NCBI GenBank assembly: GCA_017795025.1
Contig: CP051243.1
Coordinates: 2,237,501-2,301,500 of the forward strand
Direction: 5' to 3'
Source: Flavobacteriales bacterium
GTDB lineage: Bacteria > Bacteroidota > Bacteroidia > Flavobacteriales > Schleiferiaceae
DNA: 64,000 nucleotides
Shown: in pieces, positions 35,009-42,859 of the stretch
Position numbering within the stretch: position 1 is the first letter of the stretch
Layout of the letters: every line of letters starts with the position of its first letter
Notes under the pieces: model-generated
What the model saw: the letters and a program-made list of their open reading frames with translations, nothing else
What the model was told of the DNA's origin: nothing
The model's database searches: none
Program-made: the position numbers and the translations under genes

Positions 35009-35689
35009 TTAGTTCTGCTTAATTCCTTTGATTAGGAGAAATAAACAGAAGGACAGTTCACCGAGCACACTGGGAATAACCACCATCATTTCGAAGAAAG
35101 CCGTGTATTGATTGTAATCAGGCATGCTAAAGCTGGCCACCGAATCGACCACATAAACCAAACCTGCCGCTTGAATAAGCCCGCCAATCCAACTTGGGAA
35201 ATGAGCCGAACGAATCATTAAATAGCCCATAATCAGAAGGTGGATCCCAAAGAATACGAGACCCAGTAACCAGGTATCATCGAAACTCTGACTAAAGTGA
35301 TCAACCTGCCGCAGAAGAAATAGCTCGTCGCCTTGATAAGGCTTATCTAAAAGCCGACGAAGGGAAATCAAATCCATTAAGGCGACAGCAAATACGGCAG
35401 CGTTTACCAGCCTTAAGGCTGAGGAAATTTGCGCTAAGCTTTGGTTCACCGACTTTAAAAGCACATAAAAAGGAATAGCTAGAACAGCATCGATAATCAC
35501 CATTAGAATAAAGCTCAGAATGGCCCAGCTCAACATTTGTGGGGCGGCTTTAAAATTGGCCCAGGTAATGCCGGCATCCGTGGGATCTACCATGGCTTCG
35601 ACCACAAAGCCGGTGGCAAAAAAAGCGGTAATAAAAATCAATAAGTATCCGAGACCCGACCAACGGGCCATTTTCTTTAAATCTTGCAT
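35009..35689 (-). CDS. DUF4386 domain-containing membrane protein
   Basis: A 226-residue six-helix protein with the family look: an N-terminal RWSGLGYLLIFITAFFA, the central RLVNAAVFAVAL and LGLVFFGIHLLIMGYLMIRS, and a C-terminal VLGELSFCLFLLIKG. Such proteins are often near regulators and oxidoreductases in Bacteroidota and Actinobacteria, but no biochemical role is known. It lies 25 nt after the dehydrogenase gene and 29 nt before its paralogue. Confidence 0.8.
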   Translation of the reverse strand: MQDLKKMARWSGLGYLLIFITAFFATGFVVEAMVDPTDAGITWANFKAAPQMLSWAILSFILMVIIDAVLAIPFYVLLKSVNQSLAQISSALRLVNAAVFAVALMDLISLRRLLDKPYQGDELFLLRQVDHFSQSFDDTWLLGLVFFGIHLLIMGYLMIRSAHFPSWIGGLIQAAGLVYVVDSVASFSMPDYNQYTAFFEMMVVIPSVLGELSFCLFLLIKGIKQN

Positions 35690-35714
35690 TGTAATTGGTA
35701 TTTGGAGGTTTAGA

Positions 35715-36710
35715 CTAATTATGCGTAATAATCAAGTTGCCCTTCTTATGTCCGGCATCGATATAAGTATGGGCTTCGGCTAGTTTCTCGAGCGGAAACT
35801 GGCGGTCGATAATGGTTTTATGTTTGCCTGCCGCGATGATTTCCAATAAATGGGTAAACATGGTACGCAACTCAGCCGGCTTGCGTAAACCAGTGGCCGC
35901 AAATACGGCTTTCTTAGCGCTAAACAAGGCAGTGTATAAGGACCAAGCTAAGAGCGGAAAACTCAATACTGGAGATAAATAAACGCCCTCGGGTTTTAAG
36001 GCCGCTTTCACCTGGGGGTAGGAGGTTTTGCCTACCGTGTCGAAAATCAAATCGTAGGCAGCGGTATGGGTACTGAAGTCGGTTTTCGTGTAGTCTATAA
36101 CTTCATCTGCCCCGAGCGAGCGCACCAAACCTACATTACGGGTGCTGCAAACAGCGGTTACCTTGGCCCCATAATATTTTGCTAGTTGTACGGCGGAGGT
36201 TCCTAAGCTACCAGAAGCACCATTAATAAGGACTGCCTGACCCGCTTTAATTTTACCCACTTCCTTTAAAAAGTTGATAGAAGTAATGGCCCCATCGCTA
36301 AGTGGTGCGGCATCGGCAAAACTGAGGGCATCGGGCATGTGCATAACCACCGCATCTTGAGAGATGCTCAAATACTCGGCATTGGTTTTAAAGTTAGTGG
36401 CGGATTCGCCAAACACCCGATCACCTGGTTTAAAATCGTTTACCCCTGCTCCTACCGCGGTAACGGTTCCAGCGAAACCAGTTCCCGGAATAGCATTTTT
36501 AGGTTTACGTAATCCGGTAAAGAGTCGACCAAAGTAGGGCTTACCGGTGCGCATCATTGTTTCGGCACGGGTGGCCGAGGAAACTTCAACTTTAATTAGT
36601 AAGGTGCCCGCTTTAACCCTTGGCATGGGCACAGTTTGCAATTGAAAAACCTTTGGAGATCCGTAGGCCGTGGCCACCATTGCTTTCATAGTTGGATTTT
36701 GCATCGTCAT
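35715..36710 (-). CDS. Medium-chain NAD(P)-dependent dehydrogenase (quinone-oxidoreductase type)
   Basis: A 331-residue MDR-family protein. The GroES-like part has PGTGFAGTVTAVGAGVNDFKPGDRVFG, and the Rossmann part has INGASGSLGTSAVQLAKYYGA and ADEVIDYTKTDF. The structural-zinc Cys cluster is missing, which points to the zinc-free quinone/enone reductase branch. The substrate is unknown. It heads a unit with two DUF4386-type proteins. Upstream lie repeated GTTCGG half-sites and a palindrome between it and a regulator gene. Three Met codons near the N-terminus (1, 3, 8) leave the exact start open. Confidence 0.88.
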   Translation of the reverse strand: MTMQNPTMKAMVATAYGSPKVFQLQTVPMPRVKAGTLLIKVEVSSATRAETMMRTGKPYFGRLFTGLRKPKNAIPGTGFAGTVTAVGAGVNDFKPGDRVFGESATNFKTNAEYLSISQDAVVMHMPDALSFADAAPLSDGAITSINFLKEVGKIKAGQAVLINGASGSLGTSAVQLAKYYGAKVTAVCSTRNVGLVRSLGADEVIDYTKTDFSTHTAAYDLIFDTVGKTSYPQVKAALKPEGVYLSPVLSFPLLAWSLYTALFSAKKAVFAATGLRKPAELRTMFTHLLEIIAAGKHKTIIDRQFPLEKLAEAHTYIDAGHKKGNLIITHN

Positions 36711-36774
36711 GGTATTTCGTTTTTGGTTATTGAAAATTGACGAGGCAAAGGAAGCCTGAGGCCGAGCTTCAAAA

Positions 36775-36818
36775 GTTCGGTATCCTAAATGGGGGGTTCG
36801 GAATTATAATTCGGAACC
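36775..36818. promoter_or_regulatory. Candidate operator between regulator and dehydrogenase genes
   Basis: GTTCGG occurs as direct repeats at 36775-36780 and 36796-36801, 21 bp apart (two helical turns, the usual spacing for AraC-family sites). The second copy is part of a 24-bp near-palindrome at 36795-36818 (GGTTC-G-GAATTATAATTC-G-GAACC). It lies 65-108 nt upstream of the dehydrogenase ATG. A terminator role is unlikely because no T-run follows on the minus strand. Confidence 0.5.
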
Positions 36819-36841
36819 AAAAAAGGCTGAAATGGGGTCAA

Positions 36842-38623
36842 CTAAGCTTTATGCTGATTCACAAAAACTTTGGGGGTAAGGCCGGTTTCCTTTTTAAAGC
36901 TCGTATTAAACACGGTCTTAGAATTAAATCCGCTTTCATAGGCCAATCCTAATAAGGAGATATGGGCGTTCTTATCATCCAGCGCCAAAGCCTTAAAATG
37001 TTTAATGCGGTAGGCATTCACAAACTCATTGAAGTTCTTGCCAAAGCCTTCATTTAAAAGCCAGGAAAGTTGATTGGGGTGCAAGTCCATCTGACTGCTT
37101 AAGCTTCGCAAGCTCAATTGCGGATTTAAAAAGGGTTCTTCCTCTACCATTAAACGCAGTAAGACCTCCCGCTGACGCGTTTCATCTTCCGGCTCCAAAA
37201 GTCTCGACTTCGAATCTTTTTCGCTCTTTTTAGGCAGCGCCCCGTAAATGCGATGATGGTAAATGGCATACCGCATATCTTCACGTAAATCTTCCGCTAA
37301 GGGGTCGCTAAAAGCCAGCTGGACGATAGCACTTTTTATTTCGATGCAATGGTCTAACCAATGAAAAGCCTCATCAAAGCGACCTAAGTTGACCAAGCCT
37401 AAAAAATAGTAGATGTGCTGCTGAAAGGCCATGGGTTCTTGTGCTTCAGTCTCCAATTGCTCGAACTGCTTTTCGAAACTGGGGTCGCCTGCAAACAAAA
37501 AGGCCAAACATTGCAATCCCAAACCGTCGCCCGAAGTGATTTTTGCACCCATTTCCGAATTTAGCTGCTGCTGCACCGCTTGAGTCTTTCCTAATTTGAG
37601 CTGCGCATATTGCAGGGTTACGATAGCGGGCAGGTTATTTTCGTTGCGCTTCAAAAGGCTAAGCAATAGCGCTTCACTTTTGGCATACTTAGCTTGGCGG
37701 TAGAGGAAGTAGGCTTGATAAAAAAGCGTTTCCTGGTTAAGCGGATCGAGGTCTAAGGCACGGTCGAGATACTGTCGTGCTATTTGCATGGAGCCATAAA
37801 GCATATGTAAAAAGGCTACGAACTGCAGGCCTTCCGGATAGTTGGGGTCGCAACTTACCGCCTTAGTTCCGTGCATATAGGCTTCTTGAAAATCAAACTC
37901 GGTAAAAAAGGAAATATTAGCCAATTGGTAATAGGCGCCTGCCGATTGGGAATCTATTTTTAAAGCCTGATGAGTGTGTTCAATCGCTTTGGGCCAGGCT
38001 TCCTCATAGGGCAGCGCTTGAGTGGTAGCCATAAAACCAAAAGCATCGGCTAAACCCACATGGGCATTGGCTAAATCGGGATCAATGGCCAAGGCCTTTT
38101 GCCAGTGTTCAATCGCCAATGCACAATCGCTGGCATTCCATTTATTAAAGTGATAACGCGCTTTAAGGTCGTGCTCGTAAGCCGATAAATTTTGGGTCGC
38201 TGGAACGGCTAATTTATCGTCAAACTCCATATGACCAAACTGCTCCCGTAAACGATCGGCAATGTGCAGACTGATTTCATCCTGTATTTCGAATATGTTT
38301 TCGAGTTTCCGATCCCAGGACTCGGTCCAAATATGCTCGTCCGTTTCCACTTGCACTAACTGGGCCGAAACTCGCAATAATTGACCGGCTAAGCGCAAAC
38401 TCCCTTCCAAAACCACCTCTACTTTAAGCTCCTCAGCTATTTCTTGCAGGGGCACATCCTTACCTTTAAAATAAAAACTCGAGCGGCGAGAGGTCACCTT
38501 CAGCCCTTCTACCCGAGTTAGCGCATTAATAATCTCCTCGGTCATTCCATCGCTCAAATAATCGTACTCGGAACTGGGGCTTAAATTCCGGAAAGGCAAA
38601 ACAGCAATAGAAGTTTTGGACAT
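36842..38623 (-). CDS. FlgO/TolB-N-like, TPR and AraC-HTH fusion regulator
   Basis: A 593-residue cytoplasmic protein with three parts. Residues about 1-135 match the domain found beside adenylate cyclases and CadC-like regulators (IAVLPFRNLSPSSEYDYLSDGMTEEIINAL, VEVVLEGSLR, DEHIWTESWDR). About 165-430 is a TPR solenoid (YHFNKWNASDCALAIEHWQKALAIDPDLANAHVGLADAF and similar). About 490-593 is an AraC-type double HTH (LSLRSLSSQMDLHPNQLSWLLNEGFG, LAYESGFNSKTVFNTSFKKETGLTP). It most likely controls the adjacent dehydrogenase unit; the effector is unknown. Confidence 0.85.
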   Translation of the reverse strand: MSKTSIAVLPFRNLSPSSEYDYLSDGMTEEIINALTRVEGLKVTSRRSSFYFKGKDVPLQEIAEELKVEVVLEGSLRLAGQLLRVSAQLVQVETDEHIWTESWDRKLENIFEIQDEISLHIADRLREQFGHMEFDDKLAVPATQNLSAYEHDLKARYHFNKWNASDCALAIEHWQKALAIDPDLANAHVGLADAFGFMATTQALPYEEAWPKAIEHTHQALKIDSQSAGAYYQLANISFFTEFDFQEAYMHGTKAVSCDPNYPEGLQFVAFLHMLYGSMQIARQYLDRALDLDPLNQETLFYQAYFLYRQAKYAKSEALLLSLLKRNENNLPAIVTLQYAQLKLGKTQAVQQQLNSEMGAKITSGDGLGLQCLAFLFAGDPSFEKQFEQLETEAQEPMAFQQHIYYFLGLVNLGRFDEAFHWLDHCIEIKSAIVQLAFSDPLAEDLREDMRYAIYHHRIYGALPKKSEKDSKSRLLEPEDETRQREVLLRLMVEEEPFLNPQLSLRSLSSQMDLHPNQLSWLLNEGFGKNFNEFVNAYRIKHFKALALDDKNAHISLLGLAYESGFNSKTVFNTSFKKETGLTPKVFVNQHKA

Positions 38624-38747
38624 AAGGATGGTTTGGTGTGGAAAGGTAACAAGGAATTAGAATAAAATTTGACGCAAGGCTCTTAGCAGGGAGAAATGAA
38701 CTTTTGGTAAAGATTTTGCTTTTAGAAAAACTAAAATTCATTGCACT

Positions 38748-39476
38748 ATGAGGATACCGATTATCATTATGAATCTATTGGCCTTGACCTTTTTAAGTAG
38801 CTGTTTGGCTTACCACCAAGGCGGCATGCAACATGCTGGCTACCCCGACCCAAACTTTCAAAAGGTCGGAAAAGCCTACGCCCAAGTGAGTACCAATCGA
38901 ATACTGTTTTTTGGTGGCTTGGGAACAGATGCATTGCTGCTAGAGGCTCAGCAGAAATTAGAGACTTTACACCCTTTAAAACCCGGCGAGCATTTCATTA
39001 ATTACACTTACGATTACAAGCGGAAGTACCACCTCTTAGGTAATCAAACGGAATTAACCATAAGCGCCGAAGTAGTGCGTGAAAAAAGTTTTAAACCTGA
39101 TTACAGTCAGTTCGATCCGATAAGCGACCTGCGCAGTGGTGATACCATATACATTAAACCGCTTGGCGATTATTATGAAATTAGTCCCGCAGCCTATATC
39201 AGTCACGAACACAACAAACTGCGAGACGGATTCGAATTACAGTTCTTTTATTTAAACGAAAGGCCACTATTCTTAAAACAGCTTATCCCTTTAAACCGAA
39301 TTTTCTTCTCCAAAATGTCGGTCGATGATGAAGCCTCAACAGGTTATAAGATTGGACAAAAGGTAATGCTAGAAAACGAAGAATATCGCATAGTTGCCTA
39401 CCATCGTAAGGAGTTCATCCTTCGAAATAAACTAGGAGCTCATCGCAGCTGGGTACCCGAGCAAGAGGTTTATTAA
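38748..39476 (+). CDS. Lipoprotein of unknown function
   Basis: A 242-residue protein with a lipobox near LSSC (Cys19). The mature part starts with HAGYPDPNFQKVGKAYAQVSTNRILFFGGLGTDALLLEAQQKL (positions about 29-72), a pattern seen in small Bacteroidota lipoproteins, followed by short beta-rich stretches that could be SH3-like (DLRSGDTIYIKPLGDYYEI, KIGQKVMLENEEYRIVAY). No function is assigned. It is transcribed away from the AraC-type regulator and converges on amn with a 4-nt overlap. Confidence 0.62.
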   Translation: MRIPIIIMNLLALTFLSSCLAYHQGGMQHAGYPDPNFQKVGKAYAQVSTNRILFFGGLGTDALLLEAQQKLETLHPLKPGEHFINYTYDYKRKYHLLGNQTELTISAEVVREKSFKPDYSQFDPISDLRSGDTIYIKPLGDYYEISPAAYISHEHNKLRDGFELQFFYLNERPLFLKQLIPLNRIFFSKMSVDDEASTGYKIGQKVMLENEEYRIVAYHRKEFILRNKLGAHRSWVPEQEVY

Positions 39477-40243
39477 AACTTCAAATGCCGGATGGTTTCG
39501 CCTTTATTGATGAGCTGCCGCAAGGAATCGATACCAATGCTTACGTGCTTATGGTCATGCTCCCTTGAGTTTTGGGCATCCTTCTCCAAGGTTTTTACCC
39601 CTTCGGGCACCATGGGCTGGTCGGTCACTAAGAGCAAGGCTCCGGTTGGAATTTTATTGTAGAATCCAACCGAGAATAAGGTCGCGGTTTCCATATCAAT
39701 GGCATAAGCACGCACTTTGCGCAGGTACTTTTTAAAGTTCTTATCAAACTCCCAAACCCTACGGTTGGTGGTATACACCGTGCCCGTCCAGTAATTGGTA
39801 TTATGGTCGCGAATGGTGGTACTAATCGCCTTTTGCAGGGCAAAGCTTGGCATGGCCGGCACCTCTAGTGGAAAATAGTCGTTGGAGGTACCCTCCCCGC
39901 GAATGGCACCAATGGGCAGTACCATATCACCAATCTTATTGCGCTTTTTTAAACCGCCGCATTTACCTAAAAAAAGCACAGCTTTAGGTTTTATAGAAGA
40001 TAAAAGGTCCATTATAGTAGCGGCATTGGGCGAACCCATTCCAAAATTAATCATGCTAATTCCATCCTGAGTAGCCGATGACATGCTCTTATCTCTACCC
40101 CTCACCTCGGCGCCCGTCATTTCGGCAAACAGAGAAACATAATGCTGGAAGTTGGTTAGGAGTATATAGTCGCCAAAACTCTCTAAGTCCACCCCAGTAT
40201 AGCGTGGCAGCCAATTGTTTACAATTTCAGATTTCGTTTTCAT
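39473..40243 (-). CDS. amn: AMP nucleosidase
   Basis: A 256-residue nucleoside-phosphorylase-fold enzyme that splits AMP into adenine and ribose-5-phosphate. Motifs include ISMINFGMGSPNAATIMDLL, KAVLFLGKCGGLKKRNKIGDMVLP, YAIDMETATLFSVGF and LLLVTDQPMVPEG. The E. coli enzyme has an extra N-terminal domain; this short form is the Bacteroidota type. It is cytoplasmic. Its -7 element lies next to the large dyad that covers the divergent Xre promoter, so shared control is possible. Confidence 0.92.
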   Translation of the reverse strand: MKTKSEIVNNWLPRYTGVDLESFGDYILLTNFQHYVSLFAEMTGAEVRGRDKSMSSATQDGISMINFGMGSPNAATIMDLLSSIKPKAVLFLGKCGGLKKRNKIGDMVLPIGAIRGEGTSNDYFPLEVPAMPSFALQKAISTTIRDHNTNYWTGTVYTTNRRVWEFDKNFKKYLRKVRAYAIDMETATLFSVGFYNKIPTGALLLVTDQPMVPEGVKTLEKDAQNSREHDHKHVSIGIDSLRQLINKGETIRHLKF

Positions 40244-40285
40244 AAGGTGTTTTTAAGGCCCATCAATATAATGCCTTTACCGCGG

Positions 40286-40293
40286 CAAAAATA
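40286..40293 (-). promoter_or_regulatory. -7 element for amn
   Basis: TATTTTTG on the minus strand lies 43 nt from the amn ATG. Its -33 region would fall at about 40313-40316, inside the dyad at 40297-40354. Confidence 0.42.
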
Positions 40294-40296
40294 AAA

Positions 40297-40354
40297 TGTA
40301 AACTAAACTTGACTTTTGTAAATATTACTTTACATTTGTCAAGCGAACTTTACA
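40297..40354. promoter_or_regulatory. 58-bp nested dyad operator
   Basis: The layout is TGTAAA-N5-CTTGAC-N3-TGTAAA-N6-TTTACA-N3-GTCAAG-N5-TTTACA. All three pairs of arms share one centre (40325.5) and have no mismatch. It covers the promoter of the membrane-protein/Xre pair, so autoregulation by the Xre protein is the simplest reading. Confidence 0.72.
40309..40338 (+). promoter_or_regulatory. Consensus promoter of the membrane-protein/Xre pair
   Basis: TTG at 40309-40311, a 19-nt spacer and TACATTTG at 40331-40338 fit the Bacteroidota promoter exactly. The start codon is 26 nt after the -7 element. Both elements lie inside the dyad. Confidence 0.75.
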
Positions 40355-40363
40355 AATTAAAAC

Positions 40364-40783
40364 ATGAAAATGAACGAACTTCACGAAAAGCGCAAAGCCG
40401 CGCAAGGAAGTGCGACCCGGCAGTTGGCCATTTGGACTACCGCTTGGTTATTAAGTCAGGCCCTACTCACCTTTGGATCTAAACTCTTTTGGGCCCACTC
40501 GGATATGGCCAATGGTCTGGCCCTGATTCTCTATTTAGCCATGGGCTTTAAAATGGTTTTGGCCAATCGAAATTTGCTGAAAAGTTTGGATGAGCTGGAA
40601 CGTCAATTGCAATTAGAATCCATGGCGGTAACCCTTGGCTTAACCCTCGTGGTGGGATTGGGTTTTTCTACTTTGGATATCATCAATATGATTCCATTTG
40701 ATGCGGAGATTTCCTACTTGGTAATCTTCATGGGACTGAGCTACCTCACTACCTTACTCATCAATAAAAAGCGCTACCAATGA
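40364..40783 (+). CDS. Membrane protein paired with an Xre regulator
   Basis: A 139-residue integral membrane protein with four hydrophobic segments (about 22-41, 46-64, 85-106, 115-131) and a basic N-terminus (ELHEKRKAAQGS). It has no recognised domain. It overlaps the Xre gene by 4 nt (ATGA), a widespread gene pair in which a small membrane protein and a short Cro/CI-type regulator are coexpressed. Its role, perhaps sensing the membrane for the regulator, is inferred from context. Confidence 0.75.
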   Translation: MKMNELHEKRKAAQGSATRQLAIWTTAWLLSQALLTFGSKLFWAHSDMANGLALILYLAMGFKMVLANRNLLKSLDELERQLQLESMAVTLGLTLVVGLGFSTLDIINMIPFDAEISYLVIFMGLSYLTTLLINKKRYQ

Positions 40784-40977
40784 AAAACAGGATTCGAGAC
40801 CTCCGGGTACAAAAATCCTGGACCCAAGAAGATTTAGCCCAGGCGATTGGCGTGAGTAGGCAAACCATTAATGCCATCGAAAAAGGCAAGTTTGACCCGA
40901 GTTTGCCCACGGCCTTTAGGCTCTCCCTATTGTTTGAAACTAAAATTGAAGAAATCTTCAGCTTTGAAGAAGACTAA
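40780..40977 (+). CDS. Xre-family transcriptional regulator
   Basis: A 65-residue protein that is almost entirely a Cro/CI helix-turn-helix: IRDLRVQKSWTQEDLAQAIG, then VSRQTINAIEKGKFDPSLP, then an LFETKIEEIFSF end. Proteins of this size are common in bacteria and archaea, generally next to a membrane protein. It likely binds the 58-bp dyad in front of the pair. The stop overlaps the stop of the convergent asparaginase gene by 4 nt. Confidence 0.92.
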   Translation: MKNRIRDLRVQKSWTQEDLAQAIGVSRQTINAIEKGKFDPSLPTAFRLSLLFETKIEEIFSFEED

Positions 40978-42023
40978 TCGCTGAGCTCTCCGCTCAGGTT
41001 TTCCCGAAAGGCGATGGCAAATTCTTCACCTTGTAGGCCGCTCCCCAAGAGTACCATTGCCTTGGTAAGGGCGGCCTCTAAAATCATGTCCCGAGCCGAA
41101 AGCACCCCAATCTCCTGATATTTTCGACCGGCATCATACTTCGCCATTTCCACTTCTCCGGCGGCGCATTGACTGACATTAATAACGGGAATGCCCGCTT
41201 TGATTACCTCGGCCAAGGCCTCCAGTAACCAAACTTCACCTGGGGCATTTCCGCTGCCAAAGCTTCGTAAAATAATGGCCTTATTCTGTGGGTTTTGAAT
41301 TAAGGGCAAATTTAAAGAGGCGCTCATGCCGGGGTAACAGTGTAAAATGGCAATCCGCGTTTCCAAATTCTCCAAAACCTCAAAGCGACTTACACTGGCC
41401 GTTTGAATAAAGTTTCGATGGTATTTGATTTGCACTCCGGCTTCTGCTAGCAAGGGATAATTGGGCGAGCGAAAGGCCTCAAAATCTTGAGAGCTCACCT
41501 TTTGCAAGCGATTGCCCCGGTACAAATTATATTCAAAGTAAACCGCTACTTCCGGAACTAATGGCCCCCCTTCATCATTCGTTGCCGAGGCAATCTCTAA
41601 GCTGGTCAAAATATTTTCCCGAGCATCGGAGCGAGGAATACCTACTGGCAATTGACTACCGGTTAGAATTACCGGCTTCGACAAATTGCGCAGCATAAAG
41701 CTTAAGGCCGCCGAAGTGTAGGCCATGGTATCCGAACCATGCAGAATCAAAAAAGCATCGTAGGTATTATAGTCGTGCTCTATACGCTTTGCAATGCGGC
41801 GCCAATGTTCGGGGGTCATGTTCGAAGAGTCAATGGGCTCATCAAAACTATCCACCTCTATTTGTGCTGGGAATTGCGCCAACTCTGGAATTTGACTGCT
41901 TAGATTTTCGAAACTGAAAGGCTCGTAGGATCCATTCTCCTTGCGAATCATACCGATGGTTCCTCCGGTATACAAAATGAGGATGTGGGCCTGCTTAGTC
42001 AATTTGGAATATTTTTCGGGCAT
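40974..42023 (-). CDS. ansA: Type I (cytoplasmic) L-asparaginase
   Basis: A 349-residue amidohydrolase converting asparagine to aspartate and ammonia. The first catalytic Thr lies in YTGGTIGM (Thr19/Thr22), and the second site is HGSDTM at 95-100, where Ser97 replaces the usual Thr. LTGSQLPVGIPRSDARENI is a family motif. The start at 42023 is chosen over two upstream Met codons because it gives the normal short N-terminus; it overlaps the end of tatD by 29 nt. No signal peptide is present, in line with the cytoplasmic type. Confidence 0.93.
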   Translation of the reverse strand: MPEKYSKLTKQAHILILYTGGTIGMIRKENGSYEPFSFENLSSQIPELAQFPAQIEVDSFDEPIDSSNMTPEHWRRIAKRIEHDYNTYDAFLILHGSDTMAYTSAALSFMLRNLSKPVILTGSQLPVGIPRSDARENILTSLEIASATNDEGGPLVPEVAVYFEYNLYRGNRLQKVSSQDFEAFRSPNYPLLAEAGVQIKYHRNFIQTASVSRFEVLENLETRIAILHCYPGMSASLNLPLIQNPQNKAIILRSFGSGNAPGEVWLLEALAEVIKAGIPVINVSQCAAGEVEMAKYDAGRKYQEIGVLSARDMILEAALTKAMVLLGSGLQGEEFAIAFRENLSGELSD

Positions 42024-42762
42024 TGGCTGTAGTGATGGCATCCACCTCCGCCAAAGGCCGCTGATGTAAATCGGCAATTTTTTGTGCGATATACTTTAAG
42101 TAGGCAGGTTCATTGCGCTTACCGCGATAAGGCATTGGCGCTAGGTAAGGCGCATCGGTTTCTAAAACCAAATCTTCGGTTTTCAATTCGGCCACCACCT
42201 TATCTAAACCCCCATTTTTAAAAGTTACCACGCCGCCAATACCTAATTTTAAATTTAGGCTCAAGGCCTGATGGGCTTGTTCTAAATTACCAGTGAAGCA
42301 GTGAAAAATGCCAAATAAATCTTCGCCACGGTTGGCTTCTAAAACTTCAAAGGTTTCGGCAAAAGCATCCCGACAATGAATAACGATGGGCAGGTTTAGA
42401 GCTTTGGCTTTTTTAATCTGCCGATCAAAGGCATCCTGCTGTTCGGCGATATAGGTCTTATCCCAGTATAAATCGATACCAATTTCCCCTACGGCATAGT
42501 AGCGAGTTTCTTGTTTATCCAACTCCTCCCAAACAACCGCCAATTCTTCTTCATAATCGGCCTTTACATGACTCGGATGAAGCCCCATCATGGGGTAAAT
42601 ATGCTCGTGTGCGGCGGCTAAGCTTTTAAGTGCCGCAACCGATTCCTTATCGATATTGGGTAAAAAGAGCTCTTGCACCCCGGCTTCTTTCGCCCTTTGT
42701 AAGAGCTCGCTTCGATCGTCGCTAAAGTGATTTAAATAAATATGGGTGTGGGTATCAATCAT
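41995..42762 (-). CDS. tatD: TatD-family DNase
   Basis: A 255-residue metal-dependent hydrolase of the amidohydrolase fold. Metal ligands are seen at His5 and His7 (DTHTHIYL), Glu in VGEIGIDLYWD, His in IVIHCRDAF and in GIFHCFTG, and Asp in ETDAPYLAP. Family members have 3'-5' DNase and repair roles. It is cytoplasmic and upstream of ansA with a 29-nt overlap. A TACTTTCG element (42770-42777, minus strand) ends 8 nt before the ATG. Confidence 0.93.
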   Translation of the reverse strand: MIDTHTHIYLNHFSDDRSELLQRAKEAGVQELFLPNIDKESVAALKSLAAAHEHIYPMMGLHPSHVKADYEEELAVVWEELDKQETRYYAVGEIGIDLYWDKTYIAEQQDAFDRQIKKAKALNLPIVIHCRDAFAETFEVLEANRGEDLFGIFHCFTGNLEQAHQALSLNLKLGIGGVVTFKNGGLDKVVAELKTEDLVLETDAPYLAPMPYRGKRNEPAYLKYIAQKIADLHQRPLAEVDAITTANARKIFQID

Positions 42763-42800
42763 ACTGCTGCGAAAGTAAGAAAATGGCCTTGGCCAAAAGC

Positions 42801-42829
42801 AAAAAAGGCGGCCTCTATGAGACCGCCTT
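42801..42829 (-). terminator. Terminator after the porin gene
   Basis: On the minus strand AAGGCGG pairs with CCGCCTT around a short inner hairpin and is followed by T residues. It ends the YceI-porin transcript before tatD. Confidence 0.8.
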
Positions 42830-42859
42830 CCTGGATAACCAAAAAGCTATTATATAGGA

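Noticed and set aside
36795-36818. Terminator of the AraC-type regulator gene
   Set aside because: The palindrome lacks a T-run on the minus strand after the stem; operator function is more likely.
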